A stretch of DNA of 7,776 bases, from positions 1 through 7,776 of the forward strand of contig JAAZNX010000144.1 in assembly GCA_012798025.1 (NCBI GenBank), written 5' to 3'. The position numbers and the translations under genes are program-made. The DNA is from Methanothrix sp. (GTDB taxonomy: Archaea; Halobacteriota; Methanosarcinia; Methanotrichales; Methanotrichaceae). The notes below the pieces were generated by a model. That model saw only the letters and a list, made by a program, of their open reading frames with translations. It was not told where the DNA came from and made no database searches. How positions within the stretch are numbered: the stretch's first letter is position 1; the number at the start of each line of letters is the position of its first letter. Shown here in pieces: positions 5,742-7,776 of the stretch.

Positions 5742-5801
5742 ATGAAAAGCTCCTGCCGTGTACTGTTTTTTCATCCTTCTTACATGAGGCAGGAGCATCA
5801 T
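5742..5801. repeat. Intergenic inverted repeat, possible terminator, at the ISL3 border
   Basis: GCTCCTGCC (5749-5757) pairs perfectly with GGCAGGAGC (5788-5796), and the stem can continue with ATGA (5742-5745) and TCAT (5798-5801) across a small internal loop. The 30-base loop contains a T6 run (5765-5770) that could end transcription of the gene stopping at 5714. The right arm touches the apparent ISL3 end. Whether it is a terminator, a preferred insertion site or a remnant of another element cannot be told from one copy. Confidence 0.4.
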
Positions 5802-5820
5802 GGGTGTTTCATGTGGGTAA
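5800..5820 (+). repeat. ISL3 left terminal repeat (proposed)
   Basis: ATGGGTG, a 7-base spacer, then TGGGTAA. The same two words appear inverted at the right end with a 2-base spacer, so the match is imperfect. Confidence 0.4.
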
Positions 5821-7029
5821 ATTGAATTTGAGGTTTCCTGTCCTCAAATAAATAGTAGTAATGAAATTTCTAGTTGATCTAAATCCTCTTGCGCTATCCT
5901 TTGCAGCCTGAATTATGCTGTTAGTTCCTTTAGGGATTCCGTTATCTATTTTTGTTTTGATATAATTTGTTATGCCCGTCCAATGCTGCTTGATTGTTTT
6001 TGCGCATTCGATTACAGGATCAAGCCTACTATGTGTCGCCCAAAAATACCATTTCTTTAAATAATTTTCTGCAGATTTATGATACTTATAGCTCCAAAAA
6101 TCGCGAAGAGCTAACTTGATGCTATACGCCTTCATCGTCTTAAGTCTGAGATCTTTCAACGGCTTTAATGTCTTTTTTTGGTTTTAAGTAAGATTTTCTG
6201 GATTCTTTAGCCAAATATATCTAGTATTTTTTAGTAAAAAGTTGTTAGATTGTTCTTCTCTTCGGACCTGATCGACTGCTTCATTCATGAGCTTCATTAC
6301 ATGAAATTTATCAAAAGTTATTGAGGCTTTAGGGAAGTTATTCTCTATGCCAGATATAAATGCAGGAGACATATCACAGCAGAAATTTGTGATGTTTTTG
6401 CAAGATCCGTGATGCTGCTCTAAATCATCTTTGAACGACTCGATAGTTGCTGCATTTTTGCCTTCGCATGCGTATATTACTTTTGATTTATCAAAATATA
6501 TAAATACTGTCACATATTTATGGCCTTTAGCTCTCGACGTCTCGTCAACGCCAACTGATTTAACCTCAGACAGATTCTCTTGAGACCTGGCTTGCTCAAC
6601 GTAAAATCCGATAACTCGCCATATCCTTGTATCATGTTCATCAATCATTTCAGCGATAGAAGACACTGTCATATTCTGAGACATTAGGACGATAAGGACA
6701 TCCATGAGCAATGTGAATCCGCTACTTTTCCTGGCCCAGGGAACATTGATTTGCTTCACTCCGCAGTCTTCACACTCAGTACGGGGAACGCGGCAATGGA
6801 TATAAGTTTTAAACTGGAAAAAGTTCAAATGACGCCATGTTCGCTCAATAGTATCATGAACACTGCAGTTTGGGTTTCCACATTTGGGGCAAGAGAACTT
6901 GCTCCCAGATTTGAAATCTACGTGAATATCAAGCTGCTTTCCTTCGGCACTAAATTCTATTTGAGAAATGTACCAAGGATCTTCAAGATTTAGAGCTATT
7001 TTAAAGAGGGCTTCCTGTGAGATCGACAC
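5809..7029 (-). pseudogene. ISL3-family transposase, broken by an in-frame TAA and lacking the catalytic Glu
   Basis: Read on the minus strand from ATG at 7029, a 406-codon frame (normal ISL3 length, about 400) is interrupted only by TAA at codon 282 (6184-6186). The frame does not change, since translation after it (NQKKTLKP, then LKDLRLKTMKAYS) continues the same protein. Features in order: zinc-finger Cys at about 47-55 (CPKCGNPNC) and 86-89 (CEDC), a helix-turn-helix-like region at about 115-145, catalytic-type Asp162 (GVDETS) and Asp219 (CCDMSPAF). In the C-terminal part the family motif NGxxEGxNSxIQAAK reads NGIPKGTNSIIQAAK, so Lys367 stands where the third catalytic acid is expected. 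Two independent lesions make it a dead gene. The Asp and Glu assignments rest on family knowledge, not on an alignment run here. Confidence 0.8.
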
Positions 7030-7062
7030 AAGACATTTTCTAGTAGGAGTTGCTATAAAGAC

Positions 7063-7078
7063 TTACCCAGCCACCCAT
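7063..7078 (-). repeat. ISL3 right terminal repeat (proposed); supplies the stop codon of the truncated IS110 gene
   Basis: CACCCAT (7072-7078) and TTACCCA (7063-7069) are the complements of the left-end words ATGGGTG and TGGGTAA. Read on the minus strand, the TAA inside TGGGTAA is the present stop codon of the IS110 transposase fragment. Confidence 0.4.
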
Positions 7079-7461
7079 AGAAAATAGCGAAGAGCCCAGT
7101 GATCTTTAGTAAAGACTCGAGATGGGGATATGAGATTCTTCAAGCAAAGCTCTGCAATCCATTCGGAGTCCAGCGAGTCTGCCTTTCTCCCAGGAATATG
7201 CTTGATCTGATAGGCATTCGCCAGAATGAAATTTGCAGATCCCTCTAAAACATGGTAAATCGGAAGCCAGTAATTGCCTGTAGATTCCAAGGCGACCTTC
7301 TGGCAACCATTCTCCTTCAGCCAATTATTGAACTTCAAAAGATCTTCCAGGCATGTTTCAAATCGATTCTGAAGCTTCAAGCCGTCGCTGGAAAGAATAG
7401 TAGCCACAATGAACTTGTTATGTACCTCCACCCCGCAAGCTATTTCTCTTTTTCCAGACAT
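7063..7461 (-). pseudogene. IS110-family transposase, N-terminal RuvC-like part only (3' truncated)
   Basis: The frame encodes 132 residues from ATG at 7461; full IS110 transposases are usually about 300-400. The RuvC-like domain is recognisable: GVEVHNK at 11-17, VALESTGNYW at 56-65 with catalytic-type Glu59, then ANAYQIKHIPGRKADSLDSEWIAEL at 81-105 with Asp95 and Asp98. The family tetrad is Asp-Glu-Asp-Asp; here the first position is Glu12, an Asp-to-Glu change. The protein stays IS110-like to about ALR at 123-125, and the last residues (LWVAG) come from the ISL3 end that interrupts it. The missing C-terminal half, including the Ser-containing transposase_20-type domain, is not on the far side of the ISL3 copy, so a deletion accompanied or followed the insertion. 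Confidence 0.8.
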
Positions 7462-7680
7462 TATGCCCTCGCAGTTGCGATATGGGTAGATGAGTTAACC
7501 TTGGTGGTGAATTACCATTCGCGTTCAGTGACGCATTTAGGTGCTCAAGAAGTCTGGCCACTTTATATGACGGGATCCAAGTCCCGAACTAAATTGCAGC
7601 CTTCACCACCCATATCAATACTACGATCTGTAGCAGCGGTTTTCATAGTTTCGGGTACGAATCAGGGATTCATGTTTGCT
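7079..7680 (-). mobile_element. Remnant of an IS110-family element (transposase start plus upstream non-coding end)
   Basis: The remnant comprises the truncated transposase (7079-7461) and at least the structured non-coding stretch to 7616. IS110-group elements carry a long non-coding left end upstream of the transposase. The outer boundary is not visible because these elements have little or no terminal repeat. It should lie between 7616 and the start of the coding frame near 7685, so 7680 is a limit and not a measured end. Confidence 0.5.
7479..7616 (-). ncRNA. Candidate IS110 bridge RNA (structured RNA upstream of the transposase)
   Basis: This 138-nt region lies directly upstream of the IS110 transposase start, where IS110-group elements encode their bridge RNA. 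A 15-base arm at 7602-7616 (TTCACCACCCATATC) is complementary to two separate stretches: GGTGGTGAA at 7503-7511 and GATATGGGT at 7479-7487, which compete for its middle three bases. Inside this closing stem are three hairpins, each with a 6-nt loop: CGGGA/TCCCG (7571-7575 and 7582-7586), AAGT/ACTT (7550-7553 and 7560-7563) and GCGT/ACGC (7521-7524 and 7531-7534). Known bridge RNAs are about 180 nt with internal guide loops. The structure is seen directly; the bridge-RNA role is inferred from position. I see no promoter for it. Confidence 0.45.
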
Positions 7681-7684
7681 TTCT

Positions 7685-7776
7685 GTGGCAAAAGTTACAG
7701 ATTACAGGGTCTCTTTAGATCCAAAGGTCCACCTGGCCCTGGAGGTGTTGGCAGCTCAGAAGCATGCCAGCATGAA
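7685..7776 (+). CDS. N-terminus of a small protein, possibly ribbon-helix-helix-like (partial, 3' end outside window)
   Basis: A frame open from 7649 to the window end has a GTG start at 7685 and gives 30 residues: MAKVTDYRVSLDP, then KVHLALEVLAAQKHASM. The order (a short strand with alternating residues YRVSL, then an amphipathic helix, then the turn HASM) is that of ribbon-helix-helix DNA-binding proteins such as antitoxins, and the composition looks coding. There is no convincing ribosome-binding site (AGGGAT at 7664-7669 is far away), and TTG 7676 is an alternative start. If real, it marks where chromosomal sequence resumes beyond the IS110 remnant. Confidence 0.4.
   Translation, partial: MAKVTDYRVSLDPKVHLALEVLAAQKHASM

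Larger units (their letters stand above)
5800..7078 (-). mobile_element. ISL3-family insertion sequence, inactive copy
   Basis: The element is about 1.28 kb, encodes a single ISL3-type transposase on the minus strand and is visibly richer in A/T than the transporter genes. Its ends are proposed from imperfect inverted repeats. ATGGGTG and then TGGGTAA occur at 5800-5806 and 5814-5820, and their complements CACCCAT and TTACCCA occur at 7072-7078 and 7063-7069. The eight bases flanking each proposed end (GGAGCATC left, AGAAAATA right) do not match, so no target duplication is visible. Boundaries could be off by several bases. Confidence 0.6.

Noticed and set aside
6159..6186. Frameshift or programmed recoding between the two ISL3 transposase pieces
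   Set aside because: The second piece is in the same frame eight codons after the TAA, so it is a plain nonsense codon; TAA is not the pyrrolysine codon, and the catalytic Glu is also lost.
7727..7745. Collagen-like Gly-Pro-Pro coding or a hairpin (CACCT/AGGTG) as a feature
   Set aside because: The Gly-Pro-rich reading is another frame of the RHH-like start, and the short stem falls within that coding frame, so it needs no separate explanation.

Overview
The window looks like a piece of an archaeal, probably methanogen, chromosome (Methanosarcinales or Methanothrix-like; this is inference). The support is: TATA boxes placed so that transcripts would begin at or near start codons, archaeal-type Shine-Dalgarno runs (GAGGTGAT, GGAGGT), frequent GTG and TTG starts, many N-glycosylation sequons in exported proteins, and insertion-sequence proteins of types I associate with methanogen genomes.

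Layout. Bases 1-162 hold the end of an unidentified membrane protein gene. A small predicted surface protein with a signal peptide and a C-terminal membrane anchor follows (249-779). The core is a seven-gene metal-uptake locus on the + strand (977-5714): an exported DUF4198/COG5266-type protein (NikK-like), the membrane substrate-binding subunit CbiM/NikM, two tandem NikL-like anchored domains, the coupling subunit CbiQ/NikQ, the ATPase CbiO/NikO, and a second DUF4198 protein. The six genes from 977 to 4856 are tightly packed or overlapping and read as one operon; the seventh has its own promoter. Together they describe an energy-coupling-factor (ECF) importer for Ni2+ or Co2+. Having NikK- and NikL-like parts and no CbiN favours nickel, which methanogens need for coenzyme F430, hydrogenases and CO dehydrogenase/acetyl-CoA synthase.

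The promoters of the two DUF4198 genes are clearly related over about 50 bases. The one at 4886-4934 carries a perfect 6-bp dyad with a 16-bp spacer, GTGTTA-N16-TAACAC, which is the half-site geometry of nickel-responsive NikR operators; the copy at 824-872 is degenerate. The first copy is followed by a 37-codon upstream ORF that ends two bases before the nikK-like start. All four exported proteins of the locus have His as the predicted first mature residue, and CbiM starts Met-His, so the pathway appears built on N-terminal His sites.

The right part (about 5800-7680) is more A/T-rich mobile DNA. An ISL3-family element whose transposase has an in-frame stop and a Lys where the third catalytic acid is expected abuts a 3'-truncated IS110-family element. 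Upstream of the IS110 transposase is a 138-nt region that can fold into a long closing stem around three hairpins, each with a 6-nt loop. It is a good candidate for an IS110 bridge RNA. A probable ribbon-helix-helix-like protein gene starts near 7685 and runs off the end.
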